The notes under the pieces are model-generated. The model did not search any database and was not told the DNA's origin. It saw only the letters and a program-made list of their open reading frames with translations. Below, piece by piece: positions 52,636-61,154 of a stretch of DNA of 64,000 bases. The DNA lies in the NCBI RefSeq assembly GCF_002920635.1, contig NZ_PQSR01000031.1, forward strand, positions 1 through 64,000. Direction: 5' to 3'. Within the stretch, counting starts at the first letter, position 1. Every line of letters starts with the position of its first letter. Origin of the DNA: Streptomyces sp. Ru72 (GTDB lineage Bacteria > Actinomycetota > Actinomycetes > Streptomycetales > Streptomycetaceae). The position numbers and the translations under genes are program-made.

Positions 52636-53392
52636 ACTCCGGCCCGTCGTGCACCCCGCAGGGGTGAAGGACCGGCGCAGCGGTGAGCACTGGATGGGAC
52701 GCCTCTACATGCGAGAGGTGTCCCTGCGGGTCGACCGCTACCTGGTGGGCACCAGGGTCACGCCCAACCAGCTCACGTACCTGATGACCGTCTTCGGCGT
52801 GCTCGCGGCCCCGGCACTGCTCGTGCCGGGGATCCCGGGCGCGGTGCTCGGCGTCGTGTGCGTCCAGCTGTACCTGCTGCTGGACTGCGTCGACGGCGAG
52901 GTCGCGCGCTGGAAGAAGCAGTACTCGCTGGGCGGGGTGTACCTGGACCGCGTCGGCGCCTACCTCACCGATGCCGCCGTGCTCGTCGGCTTTGGTCTGC
53001 GCGCCGCCGACCTGTGGGGGAGCGGCCGTATCGACTGGCTGTGGGCCTTCCTCGGGACGCTGGCCGCGCTGGGTGCCGTCCTGATCAAGGCCGAGACCGA
53101 TCTGGTCGGCGTGGCCCGGCACCAGGCCGGGCTGCCGCCGGTGAAGGAGGCCGCCTCCGAGATGCGCTCCTCCGGCATGGCCCTGGCCCGCAAGGCCGCC
53201 GCCGCGCTCAAGTTCCACCGGCTGATCCTGGGCATCGAGGCGTCCCTGCTGATCCTGGTGCTGGCGATCGTGGACACGGTGCGGGGCGACCTGTTCTTCG
53301 AGCGGCTCGGCGTCGCCGTGCTGGCGGGCATCGCGCTCCTGCAGACGGTGCTCCACCTCGTGTCCGTCCTCGCCTCCAGCAGGCTGAAATGA
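52613..53392 (+). CDS. CDP-alcohol phosphotransferase, fourth motif Asp missing
   Basis: A 259-residue membrane protein with about six helices. The motif reads D91-x2-D94-G95-x2-A98-R99, G108, D112, but at the fourth conserved Asp position (116) it has Ala (LDRVGAYLTD); a possible substitute, D120, lies four residues further. In this family that Asp acts as general base, so the enzyme may use a shifted residue, another substrate, or pair with the first phosphotransferase. It overlaps the dehydrogenase gene by 23 bp. Confidence 0.82.
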   Translation: MSRPSVAELRPVVHPAGVKDRRSGEHWMGRLYMREVSLRVDRYLVGTRVTPNQLTYLMTVFGVLAAPALLVPGIPGAVLGVVCVQLYLLLDCVDGEVARWKKQYSLGGVYLDRVGAYLTDAAVLVGFGLRAADLWGSGRIDWLWAFLGTLAALGAVLIKAETDLVGVARHQAGLPPVKEAASEMRSSGMALARKAAAALKFHRLILGIEASLLILVLAIVDTVRGDLFFERLGVAVLAGIALLQTVLHLVSVLASSRLK

Positions 53393-54303
53393 GCGGCCCC
53401 GCACAGGCCGGCCTCGCACAGGGGGGCGCCATGAAGGTCGGCGCCGTCGTCATCACGATGGGCAACCGCCCGGCCGAGCTCCGCGCCCTCCTCGACTCGG
53501 TGGCCAAGCAGGACGGCGACCCCGTGGAGGTGGTCGTGGTCGGCAACGGCTCCCCGGTCCCGGACGTCCCCGAGGGCGTCCGCACCATCGAGCTGCCCGA
53601 GAACCTCGGCATCCCCGGCGGTCGCAACGTCGGCATCGAGGCCTTCGGCCCCGGCGGCACCGACGTCGACGTGCTGCTCTTCCTCGACGACGACGGCCTG
53701 CTCGCCCGCACCGACACCGCCGAGCTGTGCCGCGAGGCCTTCGCCGCCGACCCCCGCCTCGGCATCATCAGCTTCCGCATCGCCGACCCCGACACAGGCG
53801 AGACCCAGCGCCGCCACGTGCCCCGGCTGCGCGCCTCCGACCCGATGCGCTCCTCGCGGGTGACCACCTTCCTGGGCGGCGCCAACGCCGTCCGCACGAA
53901 GGTGTTCGCCGAGGTCGGCGGCCTGCCGGACGAGTTCTTCTACGCCCACGAGGAGACCGACCTGGCCTGGCGGGCCCTGGACGCGGGCTGGATGATCGAC
54001 TACCGGTCGGACATGGTGCTGTACCACCCCGCGACCGCGCCCTCCCGGCACGCGGTCTACCACCGGATGGTCGCCCGCAACCGGGTGTGGCTCGCCCGCC
54101 GCAACCTGCCCGCCGTCCTCGTCCCGGTGTATCTGGGCGTCTGGATGCTCCTGACGCTGCTGCGCCGCCCCTCGAGGGCCGCCCTGAGGGCCTGGTTCGG
54201 CGGCTTCCGGGAGGGCTGGACGACCCCGTGCGGGCCCCGCCGGCCCATGCGGTGGCGTACGGTCTGGCGGCTTACCCGACTGGGCCGGCCCCCGGTGATC
54301 TGA
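53389..54303 (+). CDS. GT2-family glycosyltransferase
   Basis: A 304-residue GT-A-fold transferase. VVITMGNRPAELRALLDSV begins it, LFLDDDGLL carries the DxD-like metal motif, and FLGGANAVRTKVFAEVGGLPDEFFYAHEETDLAWR is the rhamnosyl/galactofuranosyl-transferase-like acceptor region. A C-terminal hydrophobic segment (VLVPVYLGVWMLLTLL) may anchor it to the membrane. It would add a sugar to the lipid or polymer made by the operon. Start ATG overlaps the previous stop (AATGA). Confidence 0.88.
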   Translation: MSGPAQAGLAQGGAMKVGAVVITMGNRPAELRALLDSVAKQDGDPVEVVVVGNGSPVPDVPEGVRTIELPENLGIPGGRNVGIEAFGPGGTDVDVLLFLDDDGLLARTDTAELCREAFAADPRLGIISFRIADPDTGETQRRHVPRLRASDPMRSSRVTTFLGGANAVRTKVFAEVGGLPDEFFYAHEETDLAWRALDAGWMIDYRSDMVLYHPATAPSRHAVYHRMVARNRVWLARRNLPAVLVPVYLGVWMLLTLLRRPSRAALRAWFGGFREGWTTPCGPRRPMRWRTVWRLTRLGRPPVI

Positions 54304-54404
54304 CAAGCTCGGTACTCGGAAGCCAGCGGACGAGGGCCCACATCGCGGCTCCCACCCGAGCGCGGGCCCACCGCGCATCCCGAAAACGGAGAGTTTGCCA
54401 ACCT

Positions 54405-55334
54405 GTGAGTGAGACAACGCATGACGGGCGCGTCGCGGTGACCGCCGGCCCGTCCGCCGATGGCGGGCTGAGCCCGGCCGAGCTGGCCGCCAAGTACGGC
54501 CTCTCGGTGAGCGGTGCCCGGCCCGGACTCGTCCGCTACGTCGGCCAGCTGTGGGGACGGCGTCACTTCATCCTCGCCTTCTCGCAGGCGAAGCTCACCG
54601 CCCAGTACAGCCAGGCCAAGCTCGGCCAGCTGTGGCAGGTCGCCACCCCGCTGCTGAACGCGCTCGTGTACTACTTCATCTTCGGGCTGATCCTGAAGGC
54701 CAGCCGGGGCATGTCGCACGGGACGTACATCCCGTTCCTCGTGACCGGCGTGTTCGTGTTCACCTTCACCCAGAGCTCGATCATGGCGGGCGTCCGGGCG
54801 ATCTCCGGCAACCTGGGCCTGGTACGGGCCCTGCACTTCCCGCGCGCGTCGCTGCCCATCTCCTTCGCGCTGCAGCAGCTCCAGCAGCTGCTCTTCTCGA
54901 TGATCGTGCTGTTCGCCGTCGCCATCGGGTTCGGCAGCTACCCGCGGCTGTCCTGGCTGCTGATCGTCCCGGTCCTGGTGCTGCAGTTCCTCTTCAACAC
55001 CGGCCTGTCCCTGATTGTGGCGCGGATGGGTGCCAAGACCCCGGACCTCGCCCAGCTGATGCCCTTCATCCTTCGCACCTGGATGTACGCCTCCGGTGTC
55101 ATGTTCTCCATCCACACCATGCTCGCCGGCCGCCCGGATTGGGTCGTGCGCGCGCTGCAGGCGAATCCGGCCGCCGTCTACATGGACCTGATGCGCTTCG
55201 CGCTCATCAAGAACTACGGCGCCGCCAACCTCCCGCCGCACGTGTGGGCCATCGCGCTGTTCTGGGCCGTCGTCGTCTTCGCCGGCGGGTTCGTGTACTT
55301 CTGGAAGGCGGAGGAGCGGTACGGCCGTGGCTGA
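54405..55334 (+). CDS. ABC-2 type exporter permease (Wzm/TagG-like)
   Basis: A 309-residue ABC-2 permease with six predicted helices after a 60-residue cytosolic start. The amphipathic segment before helix 1 (LILAFSQAKLTAQYSQAKLGQLWQVATPLLNALVYYFIFGLIL pattern) matches polysaccharide or teichoic-acid exporters. With the next gene it forms a two-component exporter for a lipid-linked glycan. GTG 54405 follows GGAGAG. There are 101 bp between it and the glycosyltransferase gene, the only sizeable gap in the operon. Confidence 0.9.
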   Translation: MSETTHDGRVAVTAGPSADGGLSPAELAAKYGLSVSGARPGLVRYVGQLWGRRHFILAFSQAKLTAQYSQAKLGQLWQVATPLLNALVYYFIFGLILKASRGMSHGTYIPFLVTGVFVFTFTQSSIMAGVRAISGNLGLVRALHFPRASLPISFALQQLQQLLFSMIVLFAVAIGFGSYPRLSWLLIVPVLVLQFLFNTGLSLIVARMGAKTPDLAQLMPFILRTWMYASGVMFSIHTMLAGRPDWVVRALQANPAAVYMDLMRFALIKNYGAANLPPHVWAIALFWAVVVFAGGFVYFWKAEERYGRG

Positions 55335-56115
55335 GCAGAACACCGGGGCCAGGGTGCCCACCGTCATCGCCGACGAGCTGCACATCGTCTACCGCGTCAA
55401 CGGTGCCAGGACCGGCAAGGGCAGCGCGACCGCCGCTCTGAGCCGCATCCTCAAGCGGGGCTCCGACGACGCGGCGCGCGGTGTCCGCAGGGTGCACGCG
55501 GTCAGGGGAGTGTCGTTCGTCGCCTACCGCGGTGAGGCCATCGGCCTGATCGGCTCCAACGGATCCGGCAAGTCCACCCTGCTGCGCGCCATCGCCGGAC
55601 TGCTGCCCCCGGAGAAGGGCAAGGTCTACACCGACGGCCAGCCCTCGCTGCTCGGCGTCAACGCGGCCCTGATGAACGACCTGACGGGCGAGCGCAACGT
55701 CATCCTGGGCGGTCTCGCGATGGGCATGTCCCGGGAGGAGATCAAGGACCGCTACCAGCAGATCGTCGACTTCTCCGGCATCAACGACAAGGGCGACTTC
55801 ATCACCCTGCCGATGCGCACCTACTCCTCCGGCATGGCCGCCCGGCTGCGCTTCTCCATCGCCGCCGCCAAGGACCACGACGTCCTCATGATCGACGAGG
55901 CCCTGGCCACCGGCGACCGCGCCTTCCAGAAGCGGTCCGAGGACCGCATCCGGGAACTGCGCAAGGAGGCGGGCACGGTGTTTCTGGTCAGTCACAACAA
56001 CAAATCCATCCGCGACACCTGCAACCGCGTCCTGTGGCTGGAACGCGGTGAACTCCGGATGGACGGCCCCACAGAAGAGGTCCTCAAGGAGTACGAGAAG
56101 TTCACGGGCAAGTGA
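55327..56115 (+). CDS. ABC exporter ATP-binding protein (Wzt/TagH-like)
   Basis: A 262-residue ATPase. Walker A GSNGSGKST, signature TYSSGMAARLRFSIA, Walker B DVLMIDEALATGD and H-loop VSHNNKSIRDTC are all intact. It partners the ABC-2 permease (8-bp overlap). It has no C-terminal carbohydrate-binding extension of the Wzt type, so it resembles TagH-like or terminus-independent exporters. Last gene of the operon before a hairpin. Confidence 0.92.
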   Translation: MAEQNTGARVPTVIADELHIVYRVNGARTGKGSATAALSRILKRGSDDAARGVRRVHAVRGVSFVAYRGEAIGLIGSNGSGKSTLLRAIAGLLPPEKGKVYTDGQPSLLGVNAALMNDLTGERNVILGGLAMGMSREEIKDRYQQIVDFSGINDKGDFITLPMRTYSSGMAARLRFSIAAAKDHDVLMIDEALATGDRAFQKRSEDRIRELRKEAGTVFLVSHNNKSIRDTCNRVLWLERGELRMDGPTEEVLKEYEKFTGK

Positions 56116-56128
56116 TGCACGCCGTCCA

Positions 56129-56158
56129 GGGCCCCGTCGCAACGGTTCGGCGGGGCCC
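56129..56158 (+). terminator. Hairpin terminator of the CDP-alcohol/exporter operon
   Basis: GGGCCCCGTCG (56129-56139) pairs with CGGCGGGGCCC (56148-56158), one mismatch and an 8-nt loop, 13 bp beyond the last stop. Confidence 0.8.
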
Positions 56159-56258
56159 CGCGTCTGCAAAGGAAACGTCAACTCGGTTTCGGCGCAGGAA
56201 TCTTGACGCCAATCGGTGTGTTGTTGTGATGTGCAGGACACCCCGCCGAAGCTCGCTG

Positions 56259-56270
56259 CGTTGTACAACG
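56259..56270. promoter_or_regulatory. Perfect 12-bp palindrome CGTTGTACAACG
   Basis: CGTTGTACAACG equals its own reverse complement and stands in the hopanoid promoter region, 206 bp before hpnC. It is a good candidate binding site for a dimeric regulator. No regulator gene is adjacent. Confidence 0.6.
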
Positions 56271-56372
56271 TAAGCTGTAACGGTGCTGATTCGCGGCAAG
56301 TGGGGCGATAATGCCATACACCCCCACACCTGTCGTGCTGCGCGGACAGCCGGGCGGCGTGTCCGAAAGAGG

Positions 56373-56408
56373 ATGTATTGGGTCGGCGGTGTAGAACGGG
56401 AGATGTGA
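56373..56408 (+). CDS. Putative 11-codon leader ORF 1
   Basis: ATG at 56373 to TGA at 56408 encodes MYWVGGVEREM. Its stop overlaps a GTG at 56405 (GTGA). AAAGAGG directly abuts the ATG, closer than ideal for a ribosome site, so translation is uncertain. Confidence 0.3.
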   Translation: MYWVGGVEREM

Positions 56409-56479
56409 CGGCAATGGCTACGGAAGGTCTCCAGCTCCGCGGGGCATGTGCCGTCTCCGCGCCGGGTGGCGAGCGGTGA
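56405..56479 (+). CDS. Putative leader ORF 2 coupled to hpnC
   Basis: GTG 56405 (or ATG 56414, with GGGAG 11 bases upstream) to TGA 56479 encodes 24 (or 21) residues ending GACAVSAPGGER. Its stop overlaps the hpnC GTG start in a GTGA, the same coupling seen in pca and hpnC-hpnD. It may act as a translational coupler; the peptide resembles nothing I know. Confidence 0.4.
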   Translation: MTAMATEGLQLRGACAVSAPGGER

Positions 56480-57378
56480 CGCAAGCAGGGACGGCGCGCA
56501 CCGGCGACCCGGGGCGCGGCACCCTCGACAAGGCCGCGGACGAGAACTTCCCCGTGGCGCCGTTCTTCCTGCCGAAGGCGTGGCGGGAAGACCTCATGGC
56601 CGTCTACGGCTTCGCCCGGCTGGTCGACGACATCGGTGACGGCGACCTCGCCCCCGGTGGGGCCGACGCCCGCCTGCTCGGCGTGTCGCCCGAGGAGGCC
56701 GAGGACCGCCTGATCCTCCTGGACGCCTTCGAGGCGGACCTGCGCCGGGTCTTCGACGCGACACCCCGTCACCCACTCCTGCGCCGGCTGCGGCCGACGG
56801 TCCGGCGCGCCGGCCTCACCCCCGAGCCGTTCCTCGGCCTGATCGCCGCCAACCGCCAGGACCAGCTCGTCAAGCGGTACGAGACGTACGACGACCTCCT
56901 CGCCTACTGCGAACTCTCCGCCAACCCGGTCGGCCGCCTCGTCCTCGCCGTGACCGGTACCTCCACCCCCGAGCGAGTCCGCCGCTCGGACGCGATCTGC
57001 ACGGCGCTGCAGATCGTCGAGCACCTGCAGGACGTCGCCGAGGACCTCGGTCGCGACCGCGTCTATCTGCCCGCCGCGGACATGAAGCGCTTCCACGTCC
57101 AGGAGGCGGACCTCGCCACGCCCACAGCGGGCGCATCGGTGCGCGCACTGGTGGCGTACGAAGCAGAACGCGCCCGCGATCTCCTGAATGAAGGCGCCCC
57201 CCTGGTGGGTAGCGTCCACGGCAGGCTGAAGCTGCTGCTCGCGGGCTTCGTGGCGGGAGGAAGGGCGGCCATCCACGCGATCGCCGCAGCCCATTACGAC
57301 GTACTTCCCGGCCCGCCCAAGCCCGGCAAGCTCCGGTTGCTGCGCGAGGTGGGCGTGACTCTGCGAGGAGAGGGGTGA
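56476..57378 (+). CDS. hpnC: HpnC: squalene-synthase-like enzyme of hopanoid synthesis
   Basis: A 300-residue trans-isoprenyl diphosphate synthase (head-to-head). The Asp-rich motifs are RLVDDIGDGD and EHLQDVAEDLGRDRVYLP. In the HpnCDE route HpnC turns presqualene diphosphate into hydroxysqualene. GTG 56476 is preferred since it overlaps the leader ORF stop; ATG 56446 is an alternative with a poorer ribosome site. Its end overlaps hpnD (GTGA). Confidence 0.9.
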   Translation: MTQAGTARTGDPGRGTLDKAADENFPVAPFFLPKAWREDLMAVYGFARLVDDIGDGDLAPGGADARLLGVSPEEAEDRLILLDAFEADLRRVFDATPRHPLLRRLRPTVRRAGLTPEPFLGLIAANRQDQLVKRYETYDDLLAYCELSANPVGRLVLAVTGTSTPERVRRSDAICTALQIVEHLQDVAEDLGRDRVYLPAADMKRFHVQEADLATPTAGASVRALVAYEAERARDLLNEGAPLVGSVHGRLKLLLAGFVAGGRAAIHAIAAAHYDVLPGPPKPGKLRLLREVGVTLRGEG

Positions 57379-58325
57379 TCCGGACCGTGGAGTCGGAAGA
57401 ACACGTGTCCCCACCGGTACTCGCCGCGTACCGCTACTGCGAGGCCGTGACCGGGCAGCAGGCCCGTAACTTCGCCTACGGGATCAGGCTCCTGCCGACG
57501 CCGAAGCGCCGCGCGATGTCGGCGCTCTACGCGTTCTCCCGGCGTGTCGACGACATCGGTGACGGCGAGCTCGCGGCCGACGTCAAGACGGCACGGCTGG
57601 AGGAGACCCGCGCGCTGCTGGCCCGTATCCGCGACGAGGAGGTGCCCGAGGACGACACCGACCCGGTCGCGGTAGCCCTCACCCATGCCGCCCGGCACTT
57701 CCCGATCCCCCTCGGCGGCCTCGACGAACTCATCGACGGCGTTTTGATGGACGTACGCGGCGAGACCTATGAGACCTGGGACGACCTGAAGGTCTACTGC
57801 CGCTGTGTCGCCGGGGCCATCGGTCGGCTCTCGCTCGGCGTGTTCGGCACGGAACCGGGGGCGCGCGGCGCCGAGCGTGCGCCGGAGTATGCCGACACGC
57901 TCGGGCTCGCGCTGCAACTCACCAACATCCTCAGAGACGTCCGCGAGGACGCCGAGGGAGGGCGCGTCTACCTCCCCACAGACGATCTCGCCAAGTTCGG
58001 CTGTTCGGCCGGGTTCCACGGACCGACACCACCCGAGGGCTCCGACTTCGCGGGCCTCGTGCACTTCGAAGTGCGTCGGGCCCGCGCCCTTTTCGCCGAG
58101 GGCTACCGGCTGCTGCCCATGCTCGACCGGCGCAGCGGTGCCTGCGTCGCCGCCATGGCCGGCATCTACCGCCGGCTCCTGGACCGTATCGAGCGCGAGC
58201 CGGAGGCCGTGCTGCGCGGCCGGGTCTCGCTGCCCGGGCGTGAGAAGGCGTACGTCGCCGTACGCGGCCTGTCGGGGCTCGACGCGCGGAACGTGTCCCG
58301 ACGGACCGTCAGGAGGCGTGCGTGA
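57375..58325 (+). CDS. hpnD: HpnD: presqualene diphosphate synthase
   Basis: A 316-residue prenyltransferase condensing two farnesyl diphosphates to presqualene diphosphate. Asp-rich motifs are SRRVDDIGDGE and TNILRDVREDAEGGRVYLP; ARNFAYGIRLLP is the phytoene/squalene synthase N-terminal signature. GTG 57375 overlaps the hpnC stop. A 133-bp gap then separates it from hpnE. Confidence 0.92.
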   Translation: MIRTVESEEHVSPPVLAAYRYCEAVTGQQARNFAYGIRLLPTPKRRAMSALYAFSRRVDDIGDGELAADVKTARLEETRALLARIRDEEVPEDDTDPVAVALTHAARHFPIPLGGLDELIDGVLMDVRGETYETWDDLKVYCRCVAGAIGRLSLGVFGTEPGARGAERAPEYADTLGLALQLTNILRDVREDAEGGRVYLPTDDLAKFGCSAGFHGPTPPEGSDFAGLVHFEVRRARALFAEGYRLLPMLDRRSGACVAAMAGIYRRLLDRIEREPEAVLRGRVSLPGREKAYVAVRGLSGLDARNVSRRTVRRRA

Positions 58326-58458
58326 TCGACACCCCGGTTCCGTCCGCCACCTCCGAAAAGCGGCAGGCAACCCTCCAGTGCGGCGCGGCGTCCCTGACTG
58401 CGACGGCCTGCCGTGCATCGTTCAAGCACCACGGTGGACCGGCACGGGAGGAAGCACG

Positions 58459-59904
58459 ATGAGCGACGGCACCCAGGCGGAGGACCCGGTCGCGGACACC
58501 CCGGGTCACCGCGGCATGCCGTCCTCGCCCGGGACGTCCGCAGTGGTGGTCGGCGGCGGACTCGCGGGGATCACGGCCGCCCTGGCGCTCGCCGACGCCG
58601 GGGTGCGGGTCACGCTCCTGGAGGGACGGCCGCGGCTCGGCGGACTCGCGTTCTCCTTCCACCGCGGCGACCTGACCGTCGACAACGGCCAGCACGTCTA
58701 CTTGCGCTGCTGCACCGCGTACCGCTGGTTCCTCGACCGCATCGACGCCTCCACCCTCGCGCCCCTGCAGGATCGTCTCGACGTGCCCGTCCTCGATGCG
58801 AACGCCGCACCGGGACGGCGGCTCGGCAGACTACGGCGTGACGCGCTGCCCGTACCCCTGCATCTCGGGCGCAGCCTGGCCACCTATCCGCATCTCTCGC
58901 TCGCCGAGCGCGCCAAGGTGGGACGTGCCGCACTGGCGCTGCGAGCACTGGACCTCGCGGACCCCGCGCTCGACGCGCAGGACTTCGGCAGCTGGCTGGC
59001 CGCGCACGGTCAGTCGGCGCGTGCCGTGGAGGCACTGTGGGACCTGGTCGGGGTCGCCACCCTCAACGCGGTGGCCGGCGACGCCTCGCTCGGGCTCGCC
59101 GCGATGGTGTTCAAGACGGGCCTGCTGTCCGACCCGGGCGCGGCAGACATCGGCTGGGCACGCGTCCCGCTGGGCGAACTGCACGACCGGCTGGCCCGCA
59201 AGGCGCTCGACTCCGCGGGCGTCCGTACCGAGCTCCGAACACGCGTCACCTCCATCTCCACTGACGAGAACGGGCTCTGGAGCGTTCAGGTTCCCGGCGA
59301 GCGCATCGAAACGGATGCCGTCGTCCTCGCCGTACCGCAGCGCGAGGCCCACGATCTGCTGCCCGCAGGCGCCCTCGAGGCCCCCGAGCGGCTGCTGGAC
59401 ATCGGCACCGCGCCGATCCTCAACGTCCATGTCGTCTACGACCGCAAGGTGCTCAACCGCCCGTTCTTCGCGGCCCTCGGCTCCCCGGTCCAGTGGGTCT
59501 TCGACCGCACCGAGGCCTCCGGGCTGCGTGAGGGCCAGTACCTGGCGCTGTCGCAGTCGGCGGCGCAGGGCGAGATCGACGATCCGGTCGCGGTACTCCG
59601 CGAGCGCTATCTGCCCGAGCTCCAGCGGCTGTTGCCCGCCACCCGCGGCGCCCAGGTGAAGGACTTCTTCGTGACGCGGGAGCGCACGGCGACGTTCGCC
59701 CCCAGCCCCGGCGTCGGGCGCCTGCGGCCCGGCGCCCGCACCAAGGCCCCCGGCCTCTGCCTGGCCGGAGCGTGGACCGCCACCGGGTGGCCCGCGACCA
59801 TGGAGAGTGCGGTCCGCAGTGGCATCGGTGCGGCGGGCGCCGCACTCGGCGCGCTGGGCTGGTCCGGCGCCCACCTCCCCGATCTCTTCGAGGAGGCGGC
59901 ATGA
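58459..59904 (+). CDS. hpnE: HpnE: hydroxysqualene dehydroxylase (FAD amine-oxidase-like)
   Basis: A 481-residue FAD enzyme. The dinucleotide fold SAVVVGGGLAGITAALALADAGVRVTLLE is at about 27-55 and the C-terminal FAD motif LCLAGAWTATGWPATMESAVRSG closes it. It reduces hydroxysqualene to squalene in the HpnCDE route; older annotations call it phytoene dehydrogenase. ATG 58459 follows GGGAGGAAG. A proline-rich N-terminal tail of about 25 residues precedes the fold. Confidence 0.92.
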   Translation: MSDGTQAEDPVADTPGHRGMPSSPGTSAVVVGGGLAGITAALALADAGVRVTLLEGRPRLGGLAFSFHRGDLTVDNGQHVYLRCCTAYRWFLDRIDASTLAPLQDRLDVPVLDANAAPGRRLGRLRRDALPVPLHLGRSLATYPHLSLAERAKVGRAALALRALDLADPALDAQDFGSWLAAHGQSARAVEALWDLVGVATLNAVAGDASLGLAAMVFKTGLLSDPGAADIGWARVPLGELHDRLARKALDSAGVRTELRTRVTSISTDENGLWSVQVPGERIETDAVVLAVPQREAHDLLPAGALEAPERLLDIGTAPILNVHVVYDRKVLNRPFFAALGSPVQWVFDRTEASGLREGQYLALSQSAAQGEIDDPVAVLRERYLPELQRLLPATRGAQVKDFFVTRERTATFAPSPGVGRLRPGARTKAPGLCLAGAWTATGWPATMESAVRSGIGAAGAALGALGWSGAHLPDLFEEAA

Positions 59905-61037
59905 GCGTCGATTCGCCGGCAACAGGCCCCCGCACCCCTGGTATCGCAACAAGAGGAGAGACCGTGCCCACTGTGCCCCCGGCCGAGACGGCCGCCCCGA
60001 GGACCGCGGTGGACGTGTCCGCGCTGCTGGAGCGCGGCCGGACCCTGGCCACCCCGGTGCTGCGGTCGGCCGTCGACCGCCTGGCGCCGCCGATGGACAC
60101 CGTCGCCGCCTACCACTTCGGCTGGATCGACGCCCAGGGCAAGCCCGCGGACGGCGACGGCGGCAAGGCCGTGCGCCCCGCGCTGGCCCTGCTGTCCGCC
60201 GAGGCCGCCGGCCGTGCGCCAGAGGTGGGCGTGCCCGGCGCGGTCGCGGTCGAGCTGGTGCACAACTTCTCCCTGCTGCACGACGACCTGATGGACGGTG
60301 ACGAGCAGCGCCGCCACCGCGACACCGTGTGGAAGGTGCACGGCCCCGCGCAGGCCATCCTGGTCGGCGACGCGCTGTTCGCGTTGGCCAACGAGGTGCT
60401 GCTGGAGCTCGGCACCGTCGAGGCCGGCCGCGCCGCCCGCCGGCTGACCACCGCCACGCGCGCCCTGATCGACGGTCAGGCGCAGGACATCTCCTACGAG
60501 CACCGCGAGCGGGTCACCGTCGCCGAGTGCCTGGAGATGGAGGGCAACAAGACCGGCGCCCTGCTCGCCTGCGCGTCCTCCATCGGTGCGGTCCTCGGCG
60601 GCGCGGACGACGCGACGGCCGACGCGCTGGAGAAGTACGGCTACCACCTCGGTCTCGCCTTCCAGGCCGTCGACGACCTCCTCGGCATCTGGGGCGACCC
60701 GGAGGCCACCGGAAAGCAGACCTGGAGCGATCTGCGCCAGCGCAAGAAGTCCCTGCCGGTCGTGGCCGCGCTGGCGGCGGGCGGAGAAGCCTCCGAGCGG
60801 CTCGGCGAACTGCTCGCAGAGGACGCCAAGAGCAGCGACTTCGAGAACTTCTCGGAGGAGGAGTTCGCCGCGCGCGCCGCGCTCATCGAGGAGGCCGGCG
60901 GCCGCGAGTGGACCGCTCAGGAGGCGCGTCGCCAGCACACGATCGCCATCGAAGCCCTGGGCGCCGTCCGGATGCCCCAGGAGGTGCGCGACCGGTTCAC
61001 GGCGCTCGCCGACTTCGTCGTCGTACGAAAGAGATGA
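59901..61037 (+). CDS. Polyprenyl (farnesyl/geranylgeranyl) diphosphate synthase
   Basis: A 378-residue E-type isoprenyl diphosphate synthase. First Asp-rich motif LLHDDLMDGDEQRRH, second FQAVDDLLGIWGD with GK in TGKQTWSDLRQRKKSLP. It would supply farnesyl diphosphate to HpnD. ATG 59901 overlaps the hpnE stop (ATGA); GTG 59964 with AAGAGGAGAG just before it is a credible alternative start, as homology begins later. Confidence 0.9.
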   Translation: MSVDSPATGPRTPGIATRGETVPTVPPAETAAPRTAVDVSALLERGRTLATPVLRSAVDRLAPPMDTVAAYHFGWIDAQGKPADGDGGKAVRPALALLSAEAAGRAPEVGVPGAVAVELVHNFSLLHDDLMDGDEQRRHRDTVWKVHGPAQAILVGDALFALANEVLLELGTVEAGRAARRLTTATRALIDGQAQDISYEHRERVTVAECLEMEGNKTGALLACASSIGAVLGGADDATADALEKYGYHLGLAFQAVDDLLGIWGDPEATGKQTWSDLRQRKKSLPVVAALAAGGEASERLGELLAEDAKSSDFENFSEEEFAARAALIEEAGGREWTAQEARRQHTIAIEALGAVRMPQEVRDRFTALADFVVVRKR

Positions 61038-61154
61038 TCACTATCGGTCGAATACACCTCGCGTAGTCGCCGGCCGGTGCCCCGAGCGCACGCGCACCGG
61101 CCGACGGCGGACCCACAGCAGCACGATTTCGCACGACTGCACGAAGGGGAAGCC

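Larger units (their letters stand above)
56159..56475 (+). promoter_or_regulatory. Hopanoid-cluster upstream region
   Basis: About 320 bases before hpnC. It holds a GAAAC/GTTTC inverted pair (56172-56176, 56186-56190), a 12-bp perfect palindrome and two tiny ORFs (listed separately). GATAAT at 56307-56312 could be a -10 element, but no good -35 fits it. The promoter is therefore only placed, not identified. Confidence 0.45.

Noticed and set aside
60665..60695. Missing Asp in the second Asp-rich motif of the prenyl synthase (DDLLG)
   Set aside because: DDLLGIWGD is a normal variant in actinobacterial geranylgeranyl/farnesyl synthases, so no defect is inferred.
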